DNA of 64,000 bases from Vibrio maritimus (lineage in GTDB: Bacteria; Pseudomonadota; Gammaproteobacteria; Enterobacterales; Vibrionaceae): the NCBI RefSeq assembly GCF_021441885.1, contig NZ_CP090439.1, positions 1,860,001 to 1,924,000 on the forward strand, read 5' to 3'. The first letter of the stretch is position 1; every line of letters starts with the position of its first letter. This document shows positions 27,560 through 35,497 of the stretch, piece after piece. A model generated the notes under the pieces. That model did no database searches and was not told the DNA's origin. It saw nothing but the letters and a program-made list of their open reading frames with translations. The translations under genes were made by a program, and so were the position numbers.

Positions 27560-27615
27560 ATCGATACGATTCAGATGGACGTAGAATCGGCGGCACCATA
27601 TGCCGCCAATTCAAA

Positions 27616-28281
27616 TTACAGCAGTGAATTGACCAGTGACTTGAGCTCATTCAGCTCTTGCTTAAGCGCTTCCACTTCATTCTCCAATGACTCGATACGA
27701 GCCTGAGTTGGTGTTGAAACCGTTTGGCTTATTCCAGCAGCGGCTTCCTGAGTAAGTTGCTCAACATCGACTGCACCACTGAATAGATGCATGTATCGAG
27801 ATTCACGCTTACCCGCTTCGCGTGGTAGTTTCACTACAAGCGCACCACTATCGCGTGACGCCATTGAATCAAGAACCGCTTCGACTTCTTTAACGTCAGT
27901 GAAATTGCAAAGCCTGTTGGTACGAGTACGGATCTCGCCCGGAGTTTGTGCACCACGCAATAGCATGCAGCAGACAATCCCTTTTTCCTGTGCTGTCAGC
28001 TTAAGATCGCCAAACTCAGTATTGCAGAACCTATGTTGGAATTTTGAGACTCTGCTATTGAATCCACTCTCATCACTCACTAAACGACGATCGATTAGTG
28101 CTGTCACGGCATCTTGAACTTCAGCATCCGATAAGCTCAGCACTGGATCGCGGTTACTTTTTTGATTACATGCTGTCGTCAGACTGTTCAGGGTCAGAGG
28201 GTACTGGTCTGGAGTAGTGACTTCTTTTTCAATAAGACAGCCGATTACTCGAGCCTCAACCAAGGATAATTCTATATTCAT
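27616..28281 (-). CDS. yceH: YceH family protein (DUF480/UPF0502)
   Basis: 221 residues matching YceH: the N-terminal SLVEARVIGCLIEKEVTTPDQYPLTLNSLTTACNQKSNRDPV in family order (two winged-helix units follow, with VVCCMLLRGAQTPGEIRTRTNRL-like text around residues 105-135), then LPREAGKRESRYMHLFSG, and a C-terminal coiled coil (IESLENEVEALKQELNELKSL) truncated by the stop. Winged-helix folds suggest nucleic-acid binding, yet no function is established. Stand-alone minus-strand gene between a small unknown gene and the GIY-YIG gene. Confidence 0.92.
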   Translation of the reverse strand: MNIELSLVEARVIGCLIEKEVTTPDQYPLTLNSLTTACNQKSNRDPVLSLSDAEVQDAVTALIDRRLVSDESGFNSRVSKFQHRFCNTEFGDLKLTAQEKGIVCCMLLRGAQTPGEIRTRTNRLCNFTDVKEVEAVLDSMASRDSGALVVKLPREAGKRESRYMHLFSGAVDVEQLTQEAAAGISQTVSTPTQARIESLENEVEALKQELNELKSLVNSLL

Positions 28282-28326
28282 TGTTCTATTCCTTTGTAGT
28301 CCGATACATTGTCACACAGATTAAGC

Positions 28327-28539
28327 TTAGTGCTCCGAGAGAAAAGGAACTCGGATCATTTTTCCATCTTGGTCTATCATTGCAACCTTACTGCGATTGA
28401 GCTCAACCTCGACAACCTCTAGCTTACTGCGCTCGTTAATGTACGCTCCTTTAAGTTTGTCTTTATGTGTCGGCTTGTCCTCACTAGGGAAGACAATCTC
28501 ACTAATCGGTTCAGTTGAAGATTTTGATAACAGTGACAT
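28327..28539 (-). CDS. Small hypothetical protein (70 aa)
   Basis: 70 residues, ATG at 28539 without an obvious Shine-Dalgarno. Composition looks protein-like: an N-terminal flexible part, then KDKLKGAYINERSKLEVVEVELNRSKVAMIDQDGKMIRVPFLSEH, which suggests a small beta-rich domain with alternating hydrophobic residues. No known family recognised. It lies 45 bp upstream of yceH on the same strand and could be co-transcribed with it. Confidence 0.55.
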   Translation of the reverse strand: MSLLSKSSTEPISEIVFPSEDKPTHKDKLKGAYINERSKLEVVEVELNRSKVAMIDQDGKMIRVPFLSEH

Positions 28540-28729
28540 GGTTTACATTGCGATTTATTACATTGGTGTGTCGAAATCATAGCGCTATTTAAGAGTGCAA
28601 CTCAATCGTTTCTTTAACTGAGTGGTGACAATATAAGCAATAGCCCGAGAGTATTGATCTAAGGGCTGTTATCAATGAGATTGTTGTGCTTTAATCAAGC
28701 CAGATATCAACACGAATTAGGAAAGGATT

Positions 28730-29047
28730 ATGAGTAGCGTATTTGAAATCGTTGCGCAGGCGCGCCGCAAAAACAAATTAAAACGTGAACTACTAGACAA
28801 CGAAAAGAAAGTTCGAGACAACCGTAAGCGTGTCGACCTTCTAGAGAACTTGATGGATTACATCAAGCCAGAGATGACACACGACGAGATCGTTACCATC
28901 ATCAAGAACATGAAAGCAGACTACGAAGACCGCGTTGATGACCACATCATCAAGAGCGCTGAGATTTCAAAAGCTCGCCGTGACATCAGCCGTCGTATCC
29001 GTGAGCTAACTGAAGAAGACAAGCAAATGGTACAAGGTAAGAAATAA
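28730..29047 (+). CDS. DUF496 family protein (YeeX-like)
   Basis: 105 residues, closely following E. coli YeeX: RRKNKLKRELLDNEKKVRDNRKRVDLLENLMDYIKPEMTHDEI in family order and the DYEDRVDDHIIKSAEISKARRDISRRIREL stretch. It is a highly charged, almost fully helical coiled-coil protein (PF04363). It begins at an ATG with AAAGGA 5 nt upstream. Function not established; the DNA-associated role sometimes suggested is an inference. It is monocistronic and followed by a terminator. Confidence 0.92.
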   Translation: MSSVFEIVAQARRKNKLKRELLDNEKKVRDNRKRVDLLENLMDYIKPEMTHDEIVTIIKNMKADYEDRVDDHIIKSAEISKARRDISRRIRELTEEDKQMVQGKK

Positions 29048-29067
29048 TTTCTACCTGACAAATGCCT

Positions 29068-29095
29068 AAAGCCTGCACACGCAGGCTTTTTTATT
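29068..29095 (+). terminator. Intrinsic terminator after the DUF496 gene
   Basis: AAAGCCTGC (29068-29076), loop ACAC, GCAGGCTTT (29081-29089) followed by TTTATT: perfect 9-bp stem with a T-run. Confidence 0.92.
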
Positions 29096-29337
29096 TCCCG
29101 CACACCTATTGATAGTTTCAACACTTCTAGGTATCAACTCCCTATTCCTTCATGCCAAAACGTTTGCGTAATCGCTAACCCTCTCCGTATCCCAAATTGA
29201 CGGTTCCATCACAGAATAGACGCTGTTATAGTGTCCGCGAATTACAGTATTACCATTCGAGGCACGGAGCTTCCTCACTAATCTCATGAAGAGAAGAATA
29301 GGTACCAGAAACCCTGGCAATATCTGAGGAGGAAAAT

Positions 29338-29586
29338 ATGGACTTTAGTATGGTAGAAATACTTGGCTACGCGGCGTCAATTATGGTCGCAATCTCTCTG
29401 ACAATGAAAGACATCATTAAACTACGCGTGTTGAACTTTGTTGGCTGTGCACTTTTTACCGCTTATGGATTAGCGATCGATTCAATGCCTGTAGTGATCA
29501 CCAACGGTTTCATTGCTTGTGTTAACGTTTATTTCTTGCTTCAGATGCAAAAAAAGAGCGACGCTAGCACAGAGAGCAATGCTTAA
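29338..29586 (+). CDS. YgjV-like small inner-membrane protein
   Basis: 82 residues with three hydrophobic segments (about 5-22, 30-48, 50-70). The pattern ILGYAASIMVAISLTMKDIIKLRVLNFVGCALFTAYGLAI with P at VV and N in ITNGFIACVNVYFL fits the YgjV/PQ-loop-like family (PF10688). GGAGG lies 6 nt before the ATG, a very strong ribosome-binding site. The approx. 115-nt stretch upstream (29221-29337) has several short complementary segments and may be a structured leader. Transport substrate unknown. Confidence 0.82.
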   Translation: MDFSMVEILGYAASIMVAISLTMKDIIKLRVLNFVGCALFTAYGLAIDSMPVVITNGFIACVNVYFLLQMQKKSDASTESNA

Positions 29587-29621
29587 TCTGTAGCAATCTA
29601 GTTATCTTAGCCCTATTTAAG

Positions 29622-29650
29622 AGCCTCGATTTATGTCGGGGCTTTTTTGT
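29622..29650 (+). terminator. Intrinsic terminator after the YgjV-like gene
   Basis: AGCCTCGA pairs with TCGGGGCT (one G-T wobble) around TTTATG, followed by TTTTTTG ending near 29650. Confidence 0.85.
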
Positions 29651-29655
29651 GTCTC

Positions 29656-29769
29656 CTATCCGAAGAAGCGGCTTACCCAAGTGATTTCTCCAAACGCTAT
29701 CAAATCATAGATGGTGAAAAAGACAGCCGAAATTACCGCTAGTTTAAGTAGGCGAATCAAAATGAACAT
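29656..29769 (-). CDS. Very small putative membrane protein (37 aa)
   Basis: A 37-codon frame from an ATG at 29769 to a TAG at 29656, read by hand. The product begins MFILIRLLKLAVISAVFFTI and ends DLIAFGEITWVSRFFG: one positive-charged hydrophobic helix (residues 2-20) then a short aromatic tail, a typical bitopic small membrane protein. GAGAAG lies about 6 nt before the ATG. The frame fills a gap between a terminator and the next promoter. No known family recognised. Coding status is inferred from composition and from its position. Confidence 0.5.
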   Translation of the reverse strand: MFILIRLLKLAVISAVFFTIYDLIAFGEITWVSRFFG

Positions 29770-29912
29770 ATTACTTCTCTATATATAAATTCAGGGCTCT
29801 AGTGTATCTGCGTGCTTGTAAGATTAAAACTGCCTTGACCTCCAAATGCTCACTAAAACAATGATCTTGGTTCATACTGTATGTTGAACACCATCATTGC
29901 ACGGGGGCAGAT

Positions 29913-30266
29913 ATGGAATATGTAGATGGATTTGTGGCGGCCGTACCCAAAGAAAACAAGGCCTTGTATCGTGAGCATGTATTAAAAATCGCCCCGGTTT
30001 TCAAACAACACGGAGCGCTGTCCGTTATTGAGTGCTGGGAAGATGACGTTTCCGAAGGTCAGCTAACCTCTTTTCCTAAAGCAGTAATGAAGAAAGAAGA
30101 CGAATGTGTCGTGTTTTCTTGGATTACTTGGCCGTCAAAAGACGTTCGAGATGCTGGAATGAAAGCCGTGTTTGACGACGAAATGATTCAACGTGAAATG
30201 GCAGCAATGCCTTTTGACACTAAACGATTAATCTATGGTGGGTTTGAGGTTCTAGTGGATGAATGA
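29913..30266 (+). CDS. DUF1428 family protein (YbaA-like)
   Basis: 117 residues matching E. coli YbaA (PF07237): opening YVDGFVAAVPKENKALYREHVLKIAPVFKQHGALSVIECWEDDV in family order, VVFSWITWPSKDVRDAGMKAVFDDEM, and the terminal FDTKRLIYGGFEVLVD. The fold is of the dimeric ferredoxin-like type. The ATG follows GGGGG 5-6 nt upstream. Function not known for the family. Convergent with the SRAP gene, whose stop is 25 bp away. Confidence 0.9.
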   Translation: MEYVDGFVAAVPKENKALYREHVLKIAPVFKQHGALSVIECWEDDVSEGQLTSFPKAVMKKEDECVVFSWITWPSKDVRDAGMKAVFDDEMIQREMAAMPFDTKRLIYGGFEVLVDE

Positions 30267-30290
30267 GTTTTGCCAAAAGTTACAGGGTCA

Positions 30291-30866
30291 CTAACCAACC
30301 TTAGCGACCTGCCATAACTCATCGCTCACTAAGCTATTTAATATTTCATCATGCCTGTCTATCGATGGTACCAACCACTGCATAGCAGCTTGTGGGGTTA
30401 ACATAAGTGGCATCCTATGATGATAGCGTGAATAGTGCTTCGTTGGCTTGGTTGTGAGTGTTACCACCTGCTGGGTTTGAGGATAACCGACAGCAGCCAT
30501 GTACAGTGGGCGATGACTTTCGGCACTGAACAAATATTTAGTTTTCTCTGACAGCTCGTTTTGCTTCCATTCATACCAACCTGAACAAGGCACAATCACT
30601 CTATGGTAAGCGTATGCGTCTGAAAAAGTCGGTTTCGTTACCACGGATTCTGCTTGAGCATTGATGATAAGACGCTTACTCCAGCTAGGTTTAATCCCCC
30701 AACTTAGAGGCAAAGTAAACAGCTTTTGTTCTGTGCTCGAGACGATACAGTCTATTTGTTCAGAAGGGAATAACTCTGTTTTCTGTGACGTAGAAAACTC
30801 TAGGCCCAGTTGTTCTGAAACGTACTGGCTGAAGGGATCATCGATAATGTTAAGTCGACCGCACAT
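30291..30866 (-). CDS. yedK: SOS response-associated peptidase family protein (SRAP, YedK-like)
   Basis: 191 residues from the ATG at 30866. This start is decided by function: it places the catalytic Cys at position 2 (MCGRLNII), as required after Met removal; a TTG two codons upstream would bury it. Other active-site parts are present: Asn in INAQAESV, Glu in GWYEWKQNEL and His in RYHHRMPLML. SRAP proteins (YedK, HMCES) form a thiazolidine crosslink with abasic sites in single-stranded DNA. Shorter than E. coli YedK (222 residues). Monocistronic, convergent with the DUF1428 gene. Confidence 0.93.
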   Translation of the reverse strand: MCGRLNIIDDPFSQYVSEQLGLEFSTSQKTELFPSEQIDCIVSSTEQKLFTLPLSWGIKPSWSKRLIINAQAESVVTKPTFSDAYAYHRVIVPCSGWYEWKQNELSEKTKYLFSAESHRPLYMAAVGYPQTQQVVTLTTKPTKHYSRYHHRMPLMLTPQAAMQWLVPSIDRHDEILNSLVSDELWQVAKVG

Positions 30867-31249
30867 AGACAATAAACTTCCTTATTTGTGGTCTATTATA
30901 GCGTATCGCATGTTTTTGCTCTTGACGCCAACTCCAAACCCTCATAGTTTTAGTTCGGAACGCCTTTGCTTGCGCGTCTGGAAAGGCCGAGATTCTGCTG
31001 TTCTCGGCCGACCCACCTTTTTTGCTGTCGGAGTTTATGAGTTGAGCGTTAAATAGCTCCGCTAGGTATTAAATAAACCAACAGTGACCAAGCGCCTATC
31101 CAACCGACCACTACAAATGTGTCGAGCCAATCTTTGTTCCACATAGCTCCCCCGATAAACCTTTCTTCCAATGATATGTGTTGGCAATCTACTGGAGGTA
31201 GACGGCCAAAACCCAATTAGGTTCAACTGGAGCAAAAACTATTCCGTCA
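30867..31249. other. Intergenic region upstream of SRAP gene and downstream of the 5'-nucleotidase gene
   Basis: Holds the SRAP promoter, a hairpin (GGCCGAGA 30985-30992 with TCTCGGCC 31002-31009, 9-nt loop) without a closely following T-run, and a 31-codon minus-strand frame at 31049-31144. Nothing else convincing was seen. Confidence 0.5.
31049..31144 (-). CDS. Very small putative membrane protein (31 aa)
   Basis: A 31-codon frame (ATG at 31144, TAA at 31049), read by hand. The product opens MWNKDWLDTFVVVGWIGAWS and continues LLVYLIPSGAI: a single Trp-rich hydrophobic helix preceded by a short charged segment, like known bitopic micro-proteins that join larger membrane complexes. A G-rich ribosome-binding site (GGGGGAG) is very close to the ATG, with AGG further upstream. 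No family recognised. It is located between the 5'-nucleotidase stop and the SRAP gene on the same strand. Confidence 0.45.
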   Translation of the reverse strand: MWNKDWLDTFVVVGWIGAWSLLVYLIPSGAI

Positions 31250-32956
31250 TTATGGAAGCAAGCCCGCATTTTTCTGACGTTTGTCGCTAACTATTTGAGG
31301 CTGTTCAGATAAAAGTTTGATAAAGCAATCGGCCATCGACCACGTCGTAACAACGCCATTGTCTTCCATGTTTTTAATGGCGTCATACCCTTCTTTACCT
31401 TTCATCGTGTAAGCACTTGAGGTGCCTGTATAAATCTTTTCAGGCTGTAATGGTGAACCATCGACGAACACTTTACTGACTCTTTTCCCTTTTGCGAGCG
31501 TCGGGTCATAATGAAACTCAAGTTGCGAGGTGTACGGATAGCTTCCCGATCCTGTCCCCTGTACTCCATTGCTATACGCATTATCAAGTGCGCCTTCTAG
31601 AATCAGTGGAATATGGCGACCACGAATTCGATAAACACCAATAGGCACGGCAAACGGCAGAAGTTTTCCTGCGACATCAGCAACAGAGACGTCACCAACG
31701 CCAAGAGAGTTCCTGACACCTCCTGCGTTGTGCATTGCAAAATCTACGTTATGCCCAAGAGATTTCATGGTGTACAAGAAAGAGTGTGCAACAAGTGGTG
31801 CTAACTGACTTGGTCCTTCCTCATCAGGAAGCCTGACATGACGAAGTTCATGATCGATGTGAGCAATCGTCTGAGTTTGAAGCTCTTTAACCTTAGGTTG
31901 ATATTTTTCTGCCATTACCGCTTTAATTTCGCGGTCCTTTCTCACTACGGCCACATTTTGGTGTGTTTGAACGTTTCTCTTAAGAGCTTCCAAATCAACC
32001 AACGTATTCTCTTTATTAACATCCATGAACACGCGCCTGCCAATCAACAGTTCGTTTTGACCTTCAAAGGAAGTGACGAGGCCATTTTGGTCGAACTCGA
32101 TGTGGCAATGACCTAATGTCATTGAGTGAAAACCCGCTTGAACGATCAAAGTATTTTTCACACGCACACCATATTGGTCTTGCGACTTGATGCCTAACGC
32201 TTTGAAATCACCTTGAAGGACATGACTATGGCCACCAATGATCAAACCGATGCCTGTCACTTGCTCCGCCAATTCGAGATCTGCCTCATAGCCCATATGG
32301 CTGAGTAGTATTATTTTGTTGATTCCGCGCTGATTAATCGCTCTAACCGTCGATTTGGCGGTCTGTACACAAGGCTCAAAGCTCGTATCACAATCAGGGT
32401 TGGCGATATCGGCCATTTTTTCGATCGATAAGCCGAATATGGCGACTCGTTCACCGTTAACCTCACGCTCAATCCAGCGTGCAACGCCACGTGATTCATC
32501 GAAGTCGATAAGATTGTCGTGTCCTTTCAATGGATACTGCTTATCGCCCTCACTAGAGACATTCCAGTTACCTGCTAGAAGTGGAAACTGAATACTGCGA
32601 ATGAACTGTCCCACGGGCTCATTGCCCATATCGAGTTCATGGTTTCCCAGTGTCATTGCGTCAATGTTCAAAGCATTAAGCATCACCGCATTAGCTTCAC
32701 CTTTGAACAGAGAAAAATACAAAGTACCCTGAAAACAGTCCCCTGCATGAAGAAATAGAAAACCATCTGAACTGTGGTTCTGTTTTAGTTCTTTTACTCG
32801 TGTCGCGATTCGTGCGAATCCACCAGCACTAACATAAGGCTGATGAGTTTGCCCATCGAGTTCAATACTTAAAGGGAGAGACGTTGGTTCAAAGTAAGAA
32901 TGGGTATCGTTGATATGCGCTATTGTCAGCGATAGAGGCTTATTATTGTTTGTCAT
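31250..32956 (-). CDS. 5'-nucleotidase/UDP-sugar hydrolase family metallophosphoesterase without signal peptide
   Basis: 568 residues. The N-terminal metallophosphatase domain has all metal motifs: AHINDTHSYFEP (D, H), FLHAGDCFQG, TLGNHELDMG, LLSHMGYEADLELA and IIGGHSHVLQG. The C-terminal 5'-nucleotidase domain (from about 365) includes AMHNAGGVRNSLGVGDVSVADV and YPYTSQLEFHYDP. Unlike UshA it begins MTNNNKPLSLTIAHIND with no signal peptide, so it should act in the cytoplasm on nucleotides or related phosphoesters. Monocistronic; 259 bp of intergenic DNA separates it from the divergent YbjD-like gene. Confidence 0.9.
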   Translation of the reverse strand: MTNNNKPLSLTIAHINDTHSYFEPTSLPLSIELDGQTHQPYVSAGGFARIATRVKELKQNHSSDGFLFLHAGDCFQGTLYFSLFKGEANAVMLNALNIDAMTLGNHELDMGNEPVGQFIRSIQFPLLAGNWNVSSEGDKQYPLKGHDNLIDFDESRGVARWIEREVNGERVAIFGLSIEKMADIANPDCDTSFEPCVQTAKSTVRAINQRGINKIILLSHMGYEADLELAEQVTGIGLIIGGHSHVLQGDFKALGIKSQDQYGVRVKNTLIVQAGFHSMTLGHCHIEFDQNGLVTSFEGQNELLIGRRVFMDVNKENTLVDLEALKRNVQTHQNVAVVRKDREIKAVMAEKYQPKVKELQTQTIAHIDHELRHVRLPDEEGPSQLAPLVAHSFLYTMKSLGHNVDFAMHNAGGVRNSLGVGDVSVADVAGKLLPFAVPIGVYRIRGRHIPLILEGALDNAYSNGVQGTGSGSYPYTSQLEFHYDPTLAKGKRVSKVFVDGSPLQPEKIYTGTSSAYTMKGKEGYDAIKNMEDNGVVTTWSMADCFIKLLSEQPQIVSDKRQKNAGLLP

Positions 32957-33215
32957 CGATTTTCCTCTTTATTTTCACTTCTGATGGTAGCGCGCTTTAT
33001 GTGACATTCCAATGAATTTTATGAAATCACATACCGATTATACAGGTCTTTTTATGATAAGGGTCACAATAAAATCGTACAAAAAGCGAGCAAACAAGCC
33101 TCTAACGACAGACATAAACGAAACAACTATGAGCTTGATTACAGTCCAATGACAAAAAGCCGCTTATAATTGAAATAGATAGTGCCATATGCATCACTTT
33201 CTTTAGGAGAGTTGA

Positions 33216-34847
33216 ATGAAACTAGAACGAATTGATGTTTCCGGTTTTCGTGGAATCAAACGCCTCTCTATTGCGCTAGACGATCTCACCACTTTAATTG
33301 GTGAGAACACATGGGGTAAGTCTTCTTTGCTCGATGCATTGAGTGTCGTCTTGCCCGCAGACGGGTCACCTTATCAGTTTGAGATGAAAGACTTTCATGT
33401 CGACTACGCCGCATCTCATCCCCAAACTCGCCATCTACAGATTGTTCTTTCTTTTATATCGACCGAACGAAATGAAACCCTATCCGGTCGATACCGCAAA
33501 CTTAAACCTATTTGGTTTGAGGATGAAAATGGTATCCAACGCTTCTATTATCGCATTAGTGCTACTCTCAACGGTTATGACATCACACAAAGGTATGAGT
33601 TTTTGGACCAAATGGGTAATCCGCTGAGACTGCATCATTCTGAAAGAATCGCTCAAGAACTCATGACCCTTCATCCTGTTATCCGATTACGCGACTCAAG
33701 GCGCCTCTATACGCAAGATGCTCCGACTAATGGTATGAATTCACGTTCAGAGAAGCGCATTCACAACACCGTTAGACGTTTAATGGCGATCCCTGGCCAT
33801 GTAAACAAAGGAGAAATGAAAAGCAGCCTGAACTCAATGAAAGCCTTGGTTGAACACTATTTTTCATTTAAGAGCCATTCCAGAAAATCAGGCAAAGGAC
33901 ATCGTGATGGCGTTTTCTTCTCACGCCCCAACACGGAACAAAACCTTTCTCAGGTTATCGATGAAACCAAAAACCATCAGACACGCTTACTACTATTGGG
34001 TTTACTCAATGCGTATTTGCAAGCGAAAGGTCCAACAGATCTGAGGCGTTGTGCTCGCCCAATTCTGATTATTGAAGATCCAGAAGGACGCTTGCACCCT
34101 ACACACTTGGCGCGAGCATGGAGTTTATTGCAAATGCTACCCATGCAAAAGATCCTCACGACTAACAGCAGTGATCTTCTTGGTGCAGTACCGCTTCAAT
34201 CCATCAGACGATTGGTCAGGCAATCAGACAAAACCATTACTAAGAGTATCGCCACCCATAACCTGACTAAAGATGAACTTAGACGAGTCGGGTTCCATAT
34301 TCGTTTTCATCGCTCCAGAGCCTTGTTTGCAAGATGCTGGCTACTGGTCGAAGGTGAAACTGAAGTTTGGCTGTTTAACGAGCTTGCCAATCAATGTGGT
34401 TACAACTTGGCTGCAGAAGGCGTTCAGATCATCGAGTTTGCTCAATCAGGCTTAAAATCATTGATTAAGGTAGCAAAAGCGTTCGGTATTGACTGGCACG
34501 TAGTGACAGACGGTGACGCCGCCGGCAAAAAATACGCGACAACGGTCATGCATCAACTAGAAGGTGAACATCCCCGCCATCATTTAACAGAACTTCCTGA
34601 CCGTGATATCGAGCACTACCTCTATGTGAATGGATTTGAACTATTTTTTAGGGATCTTATCAAGATTCCTCATGATCACCCTATCCCACCGAAAAAAGTG
34701 GTGGCACGCGTTCTCAAAAAGTTTGCAAAACCTGATTTAGCCTTGGCTATCGTCTCGGAGTGCGAAGATAAAGGGGTAGAAAGTATTCCTGTATTGATTC
34801 GGTGGATACTACGCAGAGTCATCACAATGGCTAACGGCAATACATAG
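33216..34847 (+). CDS. ybjD: OLD-family ATP-dependent endonuclease (YbjD-like, AAA + TOPRIM)
   Basis: 543 residues. SMC/RecF-type ATPase opening (LERIDVSGFRGIKRLSIALDDLTTLIGENTWGKSSLLDALSV) with Walker A GENTWGKSS at about residues 29-37, and Walker B in PILIIEDPEGRLHPTHLARAWSLL. The C-terminal TOPRIM domain has the catalytic Glu in LLVEGETEVWLFNELA and the D-x-D in VVTDGDAAGKKYA. This fits the DUF2813/YbjD branch of OLD nucleases. AGGAG lies 5 nt before the ATG, and TATAAT at 33165-33170 is a candidate -10. Members degrade DNA in vitro; a defence or repair role here is inferred, and no partner gene (such as a GajB-like helicase) is adjacent. Confidence 0.92.
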   Translation: MKLERIDVSGFRGIKRLSIALDDLTTLIGENTWGKSSLLDALSVVLPADGSPYQFEMKDFHVDYAASHPQTRHLQIVLSFISTERNETLSGRYRKLKPIWFEDENGIQRFYYRISATLNGYDITQRYEFLDQMGNPLRLHHSERIAQELMTLHPVIRLRDSRRLYTQDAPTNGMNSRSEKRIHNTVRRLMAIPGHVNKGEMKSSLNSMKALVEHYFSFKSHSRKSGKGHRDGVFFSRPNTEQNLSQVIDETKNHQTRLLLLGLLNAYLQAKGPTDLRRCARPILIIEDPEGRLHPTHLARAWSLLQMLPMQKILTTNSSDLLGAVPLQSIRRLVRQSDKTITKSIATHNLTKDELRRVGFHIRFHRSRALFARCWLLVEGETEVWLFNELANQCGYNLAAEGVQIIEFAQSGLKSLIKVAKAFGIDWHVVTDGDAAGKKYATTVMHQLEGEHPRHHLTELPDRDIEHYLYVNGFELFFRDLIKIPHDHPIPPKKVVARVLKKFAKPDLALAIVSECEDKGVESIPVLIRWILRRVITMANGNT

Positions 34848-34850
34848 TAA

Positions 34851-34883
34851 AAAGCCACTATCAGATTTTATGATAGTGGCTTT
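34851..34883. terminator. Bidirectional terminator between the ybjD-like and DUF1097 genes
   Basis: Perfect 13-bp stem: AAAGCCACTATCA (34851-34863) and TGATAGTGGCTTT (34871-34883), 7-nt loop. Runs of T follow on both strands (TTTTTAC on the minus strand), serving the two convergent genes. Confidence 0.93.
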
Positions 34884-34891
34884 CGAGATTT

Positions 34892-35419
34892 CTATTCGTT
34901 AACCAAAGCAGAGTCTGGCTCGTCACTCAAACGTTTATGAAGCCAAAGTCCACTTGCCTTCATCGTGTAGCCAAATAGCCCACCTAGTACTAGTGACGGC
35001 ACGACGAGTTGCCATGCGCCATCGGCAGCAAATGTCGCACACGCGCCAATAAAAGTGCCAGGGATATATTGCAGCCATGCACGTTTAGCTTGGATACACA
35101 TAAAGAAGGATACGAGTGCCGTCATTATGTAGCCAGCGATCTCGAGATTGATCAATGATGAGCCATGAATAATAATCATTGCCCACACCACACCTGACAT
35201 GTTGGTTAATAAGCTCTGAGCAAGACCGATAACACCGTCTTTTGGAGAAGCAAAGTAACTCGTACAACCCAAGAAGCCAGCCCAAGACAATAGACCTAGC
35301 GATAACGCCGTCCAGCCCCAGATGCCAGACAAAATACCCGTTGTAAGAGAAATTGCGATTAATGGACTCATATCGTCAACCAATTGTTCGATTACGTTAA
35401 CCATAAAGTAACCGAACAT
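34892..35419 (-). CDS. DUF1097 family membrane protein (YcdZ-like)
   Basis: 175 residues with five hydrophobic helices (about 15-35, 40-58, 68-90, 98-112, 118-150), matching the DUF1097 family: PLIAISLTTGILSGIWGWTALSLGLLSWAGFLGCTSYFA in order and VPSLVLGGLFGYTMKASGLWL near the end. Two possible ATGs (35419 and 35404), neither with a strong Shine-Dalgarno; the upstream one is used here. Function unknown. Convergent with the ybjD-like gene across a shared terminator. Confidence 0.85.
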   Translation of the reverse strand: MFGYFMVNVIEQLVDDMSPLIAISLTTGILSGIWGWTALSLGLLSWAGFLGCTSYFASPKDGVIGLAQSLLTNMSGVVWAMIIIHGSSLINLEIAGYIMTALVSFFMCIQAKRAWLQYIPGTFIGACATFAADGAWQLVVPSLVLGGLFGYTMKASGLWLHKRLSDEPDSALVNE

Positions 35420-35497
35420 TGATTGAATTTAAGAGATCACGATCACGACACTGAAAGCAACATACATTCCATTGCATGATTATTGTGATAATTGTCA

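Noticed and set aside
30985..31009. 8-bp GC-rich hairpin considered as terminator
   Set aside because: The T-run begins seven bases after the stem on the plus strand and is only TTT on the minus strand, so it is not a convincing intrinsic terminator.
30661..31056. 131-codon plus-strand frame over the SRAP gene start and upstream region
   Set aside because: Mostly antisense to the SRAP coding region, and the rest shows no protein-like composition; treated as a shadow frame.
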